A stretch of DNA of 64,000 nt from Arthrobacter_H sp030452125 (lineage in GTDB: Bacteria; Actinomycetota; Actinomycetes; Actinomycetales; Micrococcaceae): the NCBI GenBank assembly GCA_052379645.1, contig JBQSYU010000008.1. One strand, given 5' to 3'. Shown here piece by piece: positions 51,226-60,332 of the stretch; the first letter of the stretch is position 1, and every line of letters begins with the position of its first letter. A program made the position numbers and the translations under genes. The notes beneath the pieces are model-generated. The model searched no databases, was not told where the DNA came from, and was given only the letters and a program-made list of their open reading frames with translations.

Positions 51226-52505
51226 CCAGTGTCAACAGCACCATCCAACAACTGAGCCTGACTCCTGTCGGGGACGGGGCGGACTCGGGGGTCTGCACCA
51301 CCGATCTGGTGAAGTCCCCCTGGGACCTCGATACCGGGCTGCCCGCCTACGGGCCCGGCTCCTCCATGGATGACGTCGCCCCGGCCGACACCCCGCAACA
51401 AGGGGTGATCCCGGAAAAGTACAGGAGTGCGGACGACGCCGAACTCGACGCACGCATCCGCGCCGCCAAGGAAACCCTGGGCGAACGGTTGGTGGTGCTC
51501 GGGCACTTCTACCAACGCGACGAGGTCGTCCAGTACGCGGACTTCATCGGTGACTCCTTCCAGCTGGCCAACCAGGCGCTGAACCGCGAGAGGGCCGAAT
51601 ACATCGTGTTCTGCGGGGTGCACTTCATGGCCGAGACCGCCGACATCCTCTCCCAGGACCACCAGCAGGTCATCCTGCCCAACCTGGCCGCCGGCTGCTC
51701 GATGGCCGATATGGCCGATGAGTCCTCGGTGGAGGAGTGCTGGGAACAACTCGAAGACCTCTACGGCACCGAACCCGACGCCGCGGGACGGATCCCGGTG
51801 ATTCCGGTGACCTATATGAACTCCTCGGCGGCCCTGAAGTCCTTCGTCGGCCGCAACGGCGGGATCGTGTGCACCTCATCCAATGCCACGACCGTGTTGG
51901 AATGGGCGTTCGAACGCGGCCAGCGCGTGCTGTTCTTCCCCGACCAGCACCTGGGCCGGAACACCGCCAAGGCCATGGGCATCCCCCTGGAGCAGATGCC
52001 GCTGTGGTCACCGGCCAAGCCCCTGGGCGGGAACACCGCCGAGGAGCTCCAGGATGCGAAGGTGCTGCTCTGGCACGGTTTCTGCTCGGTGCACCGCAGG
52101 TTCAACACCGGTCAGATCGAGAAGGCGCGGGCCGAGTACCCGGGAGTGAACGTCATCGTCCACCCAGAATGCCCCATGGAGGTCGTCGACGCCGCCGACT
52201 CGGCAGGATCCACCGACTTCATCCAGAAGGCCATCGCCGCGGCCACCGAACCGACCACCTTTGCCATCGGTACCGAGATCAACATGGTCAACCGGCTCGC
52301 CGACCAGTACCCGCAGCACAAAATCTTCTGCCTCGACCCGGTGATCTGCCCCTGTTCCACGATGTACCGGATCCACCCGGGCTACCTCGCCTGGGTCCTG
52401 GAGGAACTCGTTGCCGGACGCGTGGTGAACCAGATTTCCGTCCCCGAAACCGTGGCGTCCAACGCCCGGGTGGCCCTGGAACGGATGCTGGCGGCGCGCC
52501 CATGA
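51222..52505 (+). CDS. nadA: quinolinate synthase
   Basis: 427 aa, the long actinobacterial form. It condenses iminoaspartate with dihydroxyacetone phosphate to quinolinate, using a 4Fe-4S cluster. Visible motifs are LGHFYQRDEVVQYADFIGDSFQLA, FCGVHFMAETADIL (Cys131), VHPECPMEVVDAAD (Cys317) and CPCSTMYRIHPGYLAWVLEEL. Coupled by ATGA overlaps with nrtR and nadB. Confidence 0.95.
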   Translation: MTSVNSTIQQLSLTPVGDGADSGVCTTDLVKSPWDLDTGLPAYGPGSSMDDVAPADTPQQGVIPEKYRSADDAELDARIRAAKETLGERLVVLGHFYQRDEVVQYADFIGDSFQLANQALNRERAEYIVFCGVHFMAETADILSQDHQQVILPNLAAGCSMADMADESSVEECWEQLEDLYGTEPDAAGRIPVIPVTYMNSSAALKSFVGRNGGIVCTSSNATTVLEWAFERGQRVLFFPDQHLGRNTAKAMGIPLEQMPLWSPAKPLGGNTAEELQDAKVLLWHGFCSVHRRFNTGQIEKARAEYPGVNVIVHPECPMEVVDAADSAGSTDFIQKAIAAATEPTTFAIGTEINMVNRLADQYPQHKIFCLDPVICPCSTMYRIHPGYLAWVLEELVAGRVVNQISVPETVASNARVALERMLAARP

Positions 52506-54163
52506 GCAGCCGCTCCGTGAAGGAGTCCTTGGACCTGGTGATCGTGGGGTCGGGGGTCGCGGGACTTTATGCCGCGATCACCGCCGTCGAACACGGCCAC
52601 CAGGTCACCCTGCTCACCAAGGACGCGCTGGCCGACTCGAACAGCTGGTACGCCCAGGGTGGGATCGCCGCCGTCGGACCCCGGGGGACATCCCGCGGGG
52701 ATGAGGTGGCCAGCCATATCGAGGACACCCTCACCGCAGGGGCCCGGCTGAACGACCCGGCCGCGGTGCGGTCCGTGTGCTCCTCCGCCTGGGAGCATAT
52801 CGAAGCGTTGATCGGGCTGGGAACCACCTTCGACGCCGACCCCGCGGGGGACCACCCTGCCCTGGGGCTCGAAGCCGCCCACACCCACCCCCGCATCCTG
52901 CACGCCGGAGGAGACTCCACCGGGAAGGTGATCGCCTCCACCCTGATCGGTGTCTGCCGCCGATTGGCCGGACAGGGGAGCCTGCGCATCCTCGAGGACG
53001 CCTTCGTCACCGACCTGGTGGACGACGACGGTGTCATCACCGGGGTGCACTACCTCCAGGCCGGGCAATGCCACCGAGTTCAGGCCGACGTCGTACTCCT
53101 GGCGACCGGGGGGATCGGCTCACTGTATGAATGGACCACCAACCCCGCGGGGGCCACCGGTGACGGGGCCGCCTTGGCGTGGAGGGCAGGAGCCCTGGTG
53201 GTGGATGCCGAGTTCGTGCAGTTCCACCCCACCCTGGTGCGCGCCGGCCGGTTCATGGTCTCCGAAGCCGTCAGGGGAGAAGGCGCGGTACTCATTGACG
53301 GAAACGGGCGGCGCTTCATGGAAGAGGTGCACCCGGCGGCCGAACTGGCTCCCCGCGACGTGGTTGCCCGGGCCATTCATCACGTCTATGCCATGGGTGG
53401 CCAGGTGTTCCTGGACGCCCGGGCCGTGGAGGCAGCGAAGGGACGGGGGTACCTGGCCCGGAGGTTCCCCTCCATCACCACCCGGTTGGCCGCCCTAAGC
53501 CTGGACCTGGCCGTCCAACCCGTCCCGGTCACCGAGGCCCAGCACTATTGGATGGGCGGGGTCTACGCCGATGCCAGGGGGCGCACCACCGTCCCCGGAC
53601 TGCGGGTCGCGGGGGAGACGGCCTGCACCGGAACCCATGGGGCCAACCGGCTCGCCTCCAATTCGCTGCTCGAAGCACTCGTGCACGGCTTCGCAGCGGC
53701 CTCCACCCTGGGGGCCTCAGACGCCCGGCAGGCCTCCACTCCCATCGAATTCGAATATGTGTTCGAACTTGATGGGGGGTGTAGAGAAACGCCGGCCGTT
53801 CCGCTGACCCGGGAAGGGCTCCAGGACCTGGCCACCGCCCAGCTGGGCGTGGAACGCACCGGGGAGGGCTTGTCCCAGACCGCAACAACACTGGCCGGTG
53901 CCCTGGCCGGATCGGGGGCCGCCACGCGGGAGGAGGCGGAGCTGCGCAACCTGATCACCGTGGGGCGCCTCATCGCGGAAGCCGCCCTGGCCCGCACCAC
54001 CTCCATCGGCGCCCACTACCGCACCGATACCCCCGATGCCGTGACCCACGGGCCACGGGTGCGGACCGGCTTCGTCCGGGCAGCCCCGACACCGCCGCCA
54101 CCCTTCACCGGCACGGGGGCAGAGGACAACCACCTGCTGCTCACCGGCACCCCCAACTCCTGA
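52502..54163 (+). CDS. nadB: L-aspartate oxidase
   Basis: 553-aa flavoprotein that makes iminoaspartate for NadA. The FAD motif is VIVGSGVAGLYAAITA; NSWYAQGGIAAV, EFVQFHPTLVRAGRFMVSEAVRGEGAVLI and THGANRLASNSLLEALV are typical of the family. ATG 52502 overlaps the nadA stop. Frames open further upstream are antisense or out of frame with nadA. Confidence 0.95.
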   Translation: MSSRSVKESLDLVIVGSGVAGLYAAITAVEHGHQVTLLTKDALADSNSWYAQGGIAAVGPRGTSRGDEVASHIEDTLTAGARLNDPAAVRSVCSSAWEHIEALIGLGTTFDADPAGDHPALGLEAAHTHPRILHAGGDSTGKVIASTLIGVCRRLAGQGSLRILEDAFVTDLVDDDGVITGVHYLQAGQCHRVQADVVLLATGGIGSLYEWTTNPAGATGDGAALAWRAGALVVDAEFVQFHPTLVRAGRFMVSEAVRGEGAVLIDGNGRRFMEEVHPAAELAPRDVVARAIHHVYAMGGQVFLDARAVEAAKGRGYLARRFPSITTRLAALSLDLAVQPVPVTEAQHYWMGGVYADARGRTTVPGLRVAGETACTGTHGANRLASNSLLEALVHGFAAASTLGASDARQASTPIEFEYVFELDGGCRETPAVPLTREGLQDLATAQLGVERTGEGLSQTATTLAGALAGSGAATREEAELRNLITVGRLIAEAALARTTSIGAHYRTDTPDAVTHGPRVRTGFVRAAPTPPPPFTGTGAEDNHLLLTGTPNS

Positions 54164-54170
54164 GGAACGA

Positions 54171-55142
54171 ATGACCACTGTGCACCACGGACCCACCCCC
54201 GCGGCCCCTTCAGTCGCCGTGAGCGAACCGATGCCCGTGCCGCAACGCGTCGTGGAGAACATCGTCGAAGCCGCGCTCGCCGAAGACAACCCCACCGGCG
54301 ACCTGACCGGTAATGTCCTGCTGCCCGCAGATGCCACGGCAACCGCCGACGTGATCGCCAGGGAACCGGGCATTGCCAGCGGCCTGGGGGTCTTCGCCAC
54401 CACCATGGTCTTGACCGACCCGGCCCTCACCGTGGACCTCGCGCTCGCCGATGGGCAGCCCTTTGCCGCCGGAGACGTCCTGGCCACCGTCAGTGGGTCG
54501 GCCCGTTCGGTGCTTGCCGGTGAACGCGTCGCGTTGAACCTGCTCCAACGCCTCTCGGGGATCGCCACCCTCACCCGAGCCTTCGTCGACGCCGCCGTAG
54601 GGACGTCCGCGAGGATCGCCGACACCCGCAAAACCACCCCCGGGCTGCGCGCCCTGGAACGCTATGCGGTGCGTTGCGGCGGTGGGCATAACCACCGTGG
54701 GTCGCTCTCCGAGGCAGTGATGGCCAAGGACAACCATCTGGCCCTGCTGGGTACCGGTGCCGAGCTGACGGCGGCCCTGCGTGCGGCCCGTGCCCGACTG
54801 GGGCATACGGTGCACTTCGAGGTGGAAATTGATGGGCTCGACCAGCTCGACGCGGTGCTGAACGCCGCGGTGGATACCATCATGCTCGATAACTTCACCC
54901 CGGCCGACCTCATCGAAGGGGTCCGCCGCATCAACGGTGCCGCCTATGTGGAGGCCTCGGGGAACGTCACGTTGGAAACCGTCGCCGAACTGGCAGCCAC
55001 CGGGGTCGACGTCATCTCCTCCGGTGCGCTCACCCATTCGGTCAGGTCCCTGGACCTGGGGCTCGATGTCCGCATCGGCGGCGCCGCAGCCACCACCGCC
55101 GCTACCGACGCCGTGGCGGGGCAGGGAACGGTGCGGACGTGA
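54171..55142 (+). CDS. nadC: nicotinate-nucleotide pyrophosphorylase (carboxylating)
   Basis: 323 aa quinolinate phosphoribosyltransferase, turning quinolinate and PRPP to nicotinate mononucleotide. Clear motifs are EDNPTGDLTGNVLL, RIADTRKTTPGLRALERYAVRCGGGHNHRGSL, DTIMLDNFTPADL and VEASGNVTLETVAELA. Lies 7 bp after nadB and overlaps the next gene (GTGA). Confidence 0.95.
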   Translation: MTTVHHGPTPAAPSVAVSEPMPVPQRVVENIVEAALAEDNPTGDLTGNVLLPADATATADVIAREPGIASGLGVFATTMVLTDPALTVDLALADGQPFAAGDVLATVSGSARSVLAGERVALNLLQRLSGIATLTRAFVDAAVGTSARIADTRKTTPGLRALERYAVRCGGGHNHRGSLSEAVMAKDNHLALLGTGAELTAALRAARARLGHTVHFEVEIDGLDQLDAVLNAAVDTIMLDNFTPADLIEGVRRINGAAYVEASGNVTLETVAELAATGVDVISSGALTHSVRSLDLGLDVRIGGAAATTAATDAVAGQGTVRT

Positions 55143-56329
55143 TCTACCTCGACGCCGCAGCCACCACACCGGTGAAGCAGGAAATCCTCGAACTGATCTG
55201 GCCGCTGATGGCCCGCGATTTCGGTAACCCCTCCAGCACCCACTCTCTCGGGGAGACCGCTGCCCGGGCCCTGACCTATGCCCGCACGACGGCGGCCAGC
55301 ACCCTGGGGGTGCGCACCGGGGACATCGTGTTCACCTCGGGCGGCACCGAGGCGAACAACCTGGCGATCATTGGTCTGGCCCTGGCCAACCCGCGCGGCA
55401 GACACGTGGTGCGCTCCGCCATCGAACATTCCTCGGTTCGTGAAGCCTGCGACTACCTGCGCCGTCACCACGGGTTCAGCATCGACGTCGTCCCCGTGGG
55501 TTCCGAGGGCCTGGTGGATCCCGCGGTGCTCTCGGGGCTGCTGCGCGAGGACACGACGCTGGTCACAGTCATGGCGGTCAATAACGAAATCGGGACCATC
55601 CAACCCCTGGCCGAGATTTCGGCCGCCGCCCGAGCCGTCGGAGCGCTGATGCATAGCGACGTCGTCCAGGCCGCCAGCTGGTTGCCCCTTGTCGAACTGG
55701 CCACACACCTGGACGCCCTCAGCATTTCGGGTCATAAGCTCGGGGGGATGAAGGGGGCCGGGCTGGCCATGATCCGCGGGAAACTGGCCGTGGAACCGGG
55801 ACTGCACGGTGGCGGGCAGGAACGCGGACGCCGTTCGGGAACCGAAAACGTGGCCGGCGCCGTGTCCACGGCTACCGCACTACGGTTGGCCACCGAGGCG
55901 GTGGCGGGCTTCGAGGACTCCCGAGCCAAGGCAAACTATCTGATCGACACCGTCTTGGAAGGGCTCAACACCGGAAGGCGCCCCGGGGAGGAGACCGCGG
56001 TGCTCACCGGAGACCGCCAGCAGCGGGTGCCGGGCATCGTCTCCTTCACCTTCCCCGGGGCCAACGGGGAAACGGTCCTGCTGGAACTGGAACGGCGCGG
56101 CATCATCTGTTCCTCGGGGTCGGCCTGCGCCGCCGGATCCGCCGAACCCTCACCGGTTCTGCTGGGGTTGGGGCTGGACCCCGATCTGGCCCGCACCGCC
56201 GTCCGGTTGAGCTTCACGGCCGAGACCACCGAGGTGCAACTGACCACAGCGGCCCGCGCCGTCATCGCGGCGGTGCAAACGGTGACCGACGCAGGCCCCC
56301 ACGTTGCCGCACCCACCTCGGAGGCGTAG
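55139..56329 (+). CDS. cysteine desulfurase of the NAD operon (NifS-like)
   Basis: 396 aa PLP enzyme. It starts MIYLDAAATTPVKQEI, carries PLP Lys200 (ISGHKLGGMKGAG) and a catalytic Cys330 in SSGSACAAGS. It removes sulfur from cysteine for Fe-S assembly. As the fifth gene after nadABC it probably serves the NadA cluster. GTG 55139 overlaps nadC. The operon ends at the hairpin at 56344. Confidence 0.92.
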   Translation: MIYLDAAATTPVKQEILELIWPLMARDFGNPSSTHSLGETAARALTYARTTAASTLGVRTGDIVFTSGGTEANNLAIIGLALANPRGRHVVRSAIEHSSVREACDYLRRHHGFSIDVVPVGSEGLVDPAVLSGLLREDTTLVTVMAVNNEIGTIQPLAEISAAARAVGALMHSDVVQAASWLPLVELATHLDALSISGHKLGGMKGAGLAMIRGKLAVEPGLHGGGQERGRRSGTENVAGAVSTATALRLATEAVAGFEDSRAKANYLIDTVLEGLNTGRRPGEETAVLTGDRQQRVPGIVSFTFPGANGETVLLELERRGIICSSGSACAAGSAEPSPVLLGLGLDPDLARTAVRLSFTAETTEVQLTTAARAVIAAVQTVTDAGPHVAAPTSEA

Positions 56330-56343
56330 TTTAAAAGTATCGA

Positions 56344-56372
56344 CCGTCACCGCACCCTAGGTGCGGTGACGG
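56344..56372. terminator. hairpin terminator after the NAD operon
   Basis: CCGTCACCGCACC (56344-56356) and its complement (56360-56372), a perfect 13-bp stem with a CTA loop, 15 bp past the last stop. A short A-rich stretch precedes it. Confidence 0.85.
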
Positions 56373-56443
56373 CTCCGAATGGCATGACGAAGAGACTCCC
56401 GGATCAGCCGGCCGCCTCTTCCACTGGTGGAAGGGAGCCTGCC

Positions 56444-56671
56444 ATGGCAACGAATAATACGACAACGAAGAGCCGTGACCGCACGGGCATCGTCTGGTTT
56501 GTGCTGGGAATCGTGATCATGGCGATCTACGGGATCTCAGCAGTGCTGGTGCAGAACCCCTTCGTGGACCAGACCCATACCCCGCTCTGGCTCGGCGTTA
56601 TTGTCGGTCTCGTCATGGTGATCTTCGGGGTCATCGGGATGACCAAGCGCCGCCACCCGGGACACTACTAA
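56444..56671 (+). CDS. small membrane protein (75 aa)
   Basis: MATNNTTTKSRDRTGIVWFVLGIVIMAIYGISAVLV, then LWLGVIVGLVMVIFGVIGMTKRRHP: two hydrophobic helices with a short outer loop and a basic tail. AAGGGAG lies 6 nt before ATG 56444. I do not recognise the family. It lies 25 bp from the end of a convergent gene. Confidence 0.6.
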   Translation: MATNNTTTKSRDRTGIVWFVLGIVIMAIYGISAVLVQNPFVDQTHTPLWLGVIVGLVMVIFGVIGMTKRRHPGHY

Positions 56672-56696
56672 CCGCTGGCGGCGCCTACCGGGCGGA

Positions 56697-58604
56697 TCAG
56701 CTGCTCAGCCAAGCCATTAGGCCCAAGGCCGAGTAGACGTCACGGATCTCTTGGCGTCTGGCCAGCTTTGTCGTGGCCAATTTCGTGAGGTATTCACCAT
56801 CCAAGGCGTCCGTGAACTGGGTGCTATCGTTCTTTTCCATAGCGGTACTCAGAGCTTTCTGCGCTGCGGTCAGAGTCGATACCTGCCAGTAGTTCACGCC
56901 GATTCGATTCGCGGTGGCGACGAATTCCTTACGCTGCTCCGCGGTAACTGTTGGCTCGGGGACCTCGAGGTTTTCCAAGTGAGCGGGAAGGACGTCTCCC
57001 TCCGCGAAGGGTGCCTGAAACCGTGTGGGCTTGCGAAGGTTTGCTCCATTGCCCCAGGACTTTGGAGACGGGACGCGGCGCATGGAACCGTAGGCCGAGG
57101 AAAACCTGTTCCTGTCGAAGGGATATGCCTTGAGATCACCGGCGAAAGTATCCATGAGGTCGAAGCCGATCACGTTTGCTTCTCGGGCCTCTAACGGGAT
57201 CGAACTGGCCAGCCGGTAGGCATCCACGGAGTAGAGCGGGTCCAGACGTGATCCAATCCGGCTCCACAGAACCGAATTCTGCCCGATGTGGTAGCGGTTC
57301 CGTACTTGGGAGTACATCGCGTCGCCGATGAAATCGGTGGGTACACCACTGGTCGACAGTTTCATCCACTCTTGGTGCAGGCGGGTGCCGATGCTTTTCT
57401 CCGCCGCACTGGTATAGATCTTCTTCCGGTCTGGAACGTGGGGGACCATGCTATTCATCAAATCGAGTCCCGTGAATCCACTCTCGTCAAGATTCCTGAA
57501 TCGGGGCCCGTAGAACGTCCTGAGTACTTCCCCATAGCCGCCGCCTGCGGCGACCACCGAGGAAGTTAGTTCACGACCCGTCGGTCCGGTGGAGGTCATG
57601 CCACCGCTGTAGAACAAGGGGGCCAGCAACCGTTCATGAACGCCGGAGGCCGGCGCCGCGGTGAGGCCTCCATTGAGCGTCCGCTGGAGGTTGAAGACCC
57701 CAGCGAGTCCATCGGCAATTTGCCGATCTGTCGTGCCCTCCGGCCCGGAGCAGAAGAAGCTGAATCGGTCAGTGCAACCGGCCTCGACCATGGCCGCCAG
57801 GACGAGCCGTGAATCGAAACCACCGGTGAGGTGGGCGACGCGGAACTCGCTGGGCATTTTGGAAATGGCCACGACAGATTCCAGAACACGCCTGCGGACG
57901 CGTTCAAGCCCCTGAACGTAGGACACTTCCGGGCTACGCATCTCTTCGGCCAACGCATACTCGCGCCTCCGGGCGCCGCTGGGGTCCAACTCCCAATAGG
58001 TGAAGAGGTCGAGCCTGTCGACACCGTCGTAGCTGGAGGGGGTCAGGCCACCGTTGCCGAGCACGAGGCGTTCGAGCTGATAATCGACGCTCTTGGAGGG
58101 AAAGCTGCCGGCAGCATTGGCAGCGCGGATCAGTGAAACGATGTCACTCGAGATGAATTCGGTACCTCCCGCTGAATAGTGGAAGACCAGCGAACCGCCG
58201 AGGGGGTCCGGAAGACATAAGGCCTCTTGCGTGTGCTCGTCGATCATGAACAAACATGAGGGGTTCGCGATGTTGGTTGACCACCAGTTGGCCAGACTCG
58301 TCGCGTCACCCGAGACAACTGAGCCCGGGATCACTGCCGCCACGTCGGAGCTATTGATCAACACCCGTTCGCCGCAGATCGCGGCGCCATCCAAGGAGAA
58401 CGACCGAGGGCCGACCTGCGCCACGGGCTGCGGGGTGAGGAGGGCGAGGAAATCGCCGGCACGCGTGAGGCCGGGCAGATGGGGAATTCGTCCCCGCAGG
58501 AGGACCGGCGCCCGAAATTCAGTACGATCCGGGGTCGTGCCGGTCGTGCTGGTCGGAGCTTGTGCGGCGTTGGGGCTTTGCAGTCCTGCGTCGGGAGAGA
58601 TCAC
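56697..58604 (-). CDS. asparagine synthetase-like PP-loop ATPase family protein
   Basis: 635 aa. In the middle, AHLTGGFDSRLVLAAM (PP-loop, about 259-271) resembles the SGGxDS ATP-pyrophosphatase motif of asparagine synthetase B, and IRAANAAGSFPSKSVDYQL...LGNGGLTPSSYDGVDRL matches the region before it. The N-terminus (about 60-160) is amidotransferase-like, but there is no Cys2 nucleophile, so glutamine may not be the donor. A C-terminal extension of about 150 aa is unassigned. Relatives occur in polysaccharide and peptide clusters; here the substrate is unknown. GTG 58604 is 6 nt behind TAGCAT and 28 bp after the ABC-F gene. Confidence 0.65.
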   Translation of the reverse strand: MISPDAGLQSPNAAQAPTSTTGTTPDRTEFRAPVLLRGRIPHLPGLTRAGDFLALLTPQPVAQVGPRSFSLDGAAICGERVLINSSDVAAVIPGSVVSGDATSLANWWSTNIANPSCLFMIDEHTQEALCLPDPLGGSLVFHYSAGGTEFISSDIVSLIRAANAAGSFPSKSVDYQLERLVLGNGGLTPSSYDGVDRLDLFTYWELDPSGARRREYALAEEMRSPEVSYVQGLERVRRRVLESVVAISKMPSEFRVAHLTGGFDSRLVLAAMVEAGCTDRFSFFCSGPEGTTDRQIADGLAGVFNLQRTLNGGLTAAPASGVHERLLAPLFYSGGMTSTGPTGRELTSSVVAAGGGYGEVLRTFYGPRFRNLDESGFTGLDLMNSMVPHVPDRKKIYTSAAEKSIGTRLHQEWMKLSTSGVPTDFIGDAMYSQVRNRYHIGQNSVLWSRIGSRLDPLYSVDAYRLASSIPLEAREANVIGFDLMDTFAGDLKAYPFDRNRFSSAYGSMRRVPSPKSWGNGANLRKPTRFQAPFAEGDVLPAHLENLEVPEPTVTAEQRKEFVATANRIGVNYWQVSTLTAAQKALSTAMEKNDSTQFTDALDGEYLTKLATTKLARRQEIRDVYSALGLMAWLSS

Positions 58605-58610
58605 CCCTTC

Positions 58611-58616
58611 ATGCTA
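58611..58616 (-). promoter_or_regulatory. -10 box of leaderless promoter for the asparagine synthetase-like gene
   Basis: TAGCAT on the minus strand, 6 nt before GTG 58604. It lies between this gene and the ABC-F gene, so the two may not be in one transcript. Confidence 0.4.
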
Positions 58617-58632
58617 TCCGCTGGCACGCAGG

Positions 58633-60279
58633 CTAGCGGGCGACTTCGACGCCGACCCGCCCGTTCTCCACGCTCCAGCGTTGGTCCAGACTCACGTTCT
58701 CCAGGAGCCGGCGGTCGTGGGTGACCAGCAGGAGCGCCCCGCTGTAGGACTCCAACGCCTCCTCGAGTTGTTCGATGGCTGCCAGGTCCAGATGGTTGGT
58801 CGGTTCGTCCAGGACCAGCAGGTTCACCCCGCGGGCCTGCAGGAGTGCCAGTGACGCCCGGGTCCTTTCGCCGGGGGAGAGGTCGCCCACCAGGCTGGCC
58901 GTCTGATCGGCCTTTAAACCGAATTTGGCCAGGAGGGTCCTGATCTGCCCGGACCCCATCTCCGGGACCACCCGTTCGAAGGCTGCCCCCAAGTCCAGGG
59001 ACTCGTCCAGCTGCCCGCGGGCCTGGTCGATTTCGCCGATCGCCACGCTGGCACCCAGCGACGCCGTCCCCGACTCGGGGGCGGTGGATCCCAAGAGCAG
59101 GCGCAACAGTGTGGACTTTCCTGCACCGTTGGGCCCGGTGATACCGATCCGGTCCCCGGCATTGACCTGGAGCGAGGCCGGCCCGAAGGTGAAGGACCCC
59201 TGGGTGAGTACCACGTCGTTGAGCGTGGCCACCACCGAGGAGGAGCGGGGGGCGGCGCCGATGGAGAACTGCAGCACCCATTCCTTGCGCGGCTCCTCCA
59301 CCTCGTCCAGCCGGGCGATGCGCGACTCCATCTGTCTGACCTTCTGCGCCTGCTTCTCCGACGACTCGGCGCTGGCCCGACGACGAATCTTGTCGTTGTC
59401 GGGTGCCTTGCGCATCGCATTGCGTACCCCCTGGGAGGACCATTCGCGTTGGGTCCTGGCCCGGGAGACCAGATCCGACTTCTTCTCGGCGAACTCGTCG
59501 TAGGCTTCGCGGGCATGACGGCGGGCGACCTCGCGTTCGGCGAGATAGGCGTCATAGCCGCCGTCGTAGACCGAGACCTTCTGCTGCGGCAGATCCAGTT
59601 CCACGATCCGGGTCACACAGCGGGAGAGGAATTCGCGGTCGTGGGACACCAGCACGACGCCGGTGCGCAGCCCCCGCACGAAGGCTTCCAACCGTTCCAG
59701 CCCGGCCAGGTCCAGGTCGTTGGTGGGTTCGTCGAGGAGCACCAGGTCGAAGCGGCTCAGCAGTAGCGCCGCCAGCCCTACTCGTGCCGCCTGACCGCCG
59801 GAGAGCGACGTCATCAAGGTCGTGGGGTCCACCAGCAGGCCCAGTTCGGCCAGCACCGGGGCGATTCGGTCCTCGAGATCGGCGGCGCCGGACGCCATCC
59901 AATGGTCGAAGGCCGCGGAGTACGCGTCGTCGGCGCCGCGGATGCCGGAACCGAGTGCCTCTGCACTGGATTCCATGTCCGCGGTGGCCTGTGCACAACC
60001 GGTCCGTCGGGCCAGATAGGCGGAGATGCTTTCGCCCCGGAGGCGTTCGTGCTCCTGGGGCAGCCAGCCAATGAAGGCCCCCTGCGGGGATGCGGCCACC
60101 GATCCGCCCTGGGGAGTGTCGAGGCCGGCGAGCAGACGCAGCAGCGTGGATTTACCGGCCCCGTTGGCGCCGACCACCCCCACCACGTCGCCGGGCGCAA
60201 CGGTGAAGTTCAGATCCGAAAACAGGGTGCGGTGGGCATGGCCTCCGGAGAGGTCCTTGGCCACGAGGTGGGCGCTCAT
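58633..60279 (-). CDS. ABC-F family ATPase
   Basis: 548 aa with two ABC domains and no membrane helices. Walker A GANGAGKSTLLRLLAGL and GPNGAGKSTLLRLLLGS, signatures SLSGGQAARVGLAALL and DLSPGERTRASLALL, Walker B LVLLDEPTNDLDLAG and LLVLDEPTNHLDLAA. The linker between the domains is rich in Arg, Lys and Glu (about 240-310), as in ribosome-acting ABC-F proteins. It may protect ribosomes from antibiotics or aid translation. ATG 60279 is 6 nt behind TAGAAT. Confidence 0.9.
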   Translation of the reverse strand: MSAHLVAKDLSGGHAHRTLFSDLNFTVAPGDVVGVVGANGAGKSTLLRLLAGLDTPQGGSVAASPQGAFIGWLPQEHERLRGESISAYLARRTGCAQATADMESSAEALGSGIRGADDAYSAAFDHWMASGAADLEDRIAPVLAELGLLVDPTTLMTSLSGGQAARVGLAALLLSRFDLVLLDEPTNDLDLAGLERLEAFVRGLRTGVVLVSHDREFLSRCVTRIVELDLPQQKVSVYDGGYDAYLAEREVARRHAREAYDEFAEKKSDLVSRARTQREWSSQGVRNAMRKAPDNDKIRRRASAESSEKQAQKVRQMESRIARLDEVEEPRKEWVLQFSIGAAPRSSSVVATLNDVVLTQGSFTFGPASLQVNAGDRIGITGPNGAGKSTLLRLLLGSTAPESGTASLGASVAIGEIDQARGQLDESLDLGAAFERVVPEMGSGQIRTLLAKFGLKADQTASLVGDLSPGERTRASLALLQARGVNLLVLDEPTNHLDLAAIEQLEEALESYSGALLLVTHDRRLLENVSLDQRWSVENGRVGVEVAR

Positions 60280-60285
60280 CCCACC

Positions 60286-60291
60286 ATTCTA
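60286..60291 (-). promoter_or_regulatory. -10 box of leaderless promoter for the ABC-F gene
   Basis: TAGAAT on the minus strand, 6 nt before ATG 60279. Confidence 0.45.
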
Positions 60292-60332
60292 GGGACGCTT
60301 CACCCCCGGTCCCGACCGGTCGCCGCCAGCCC

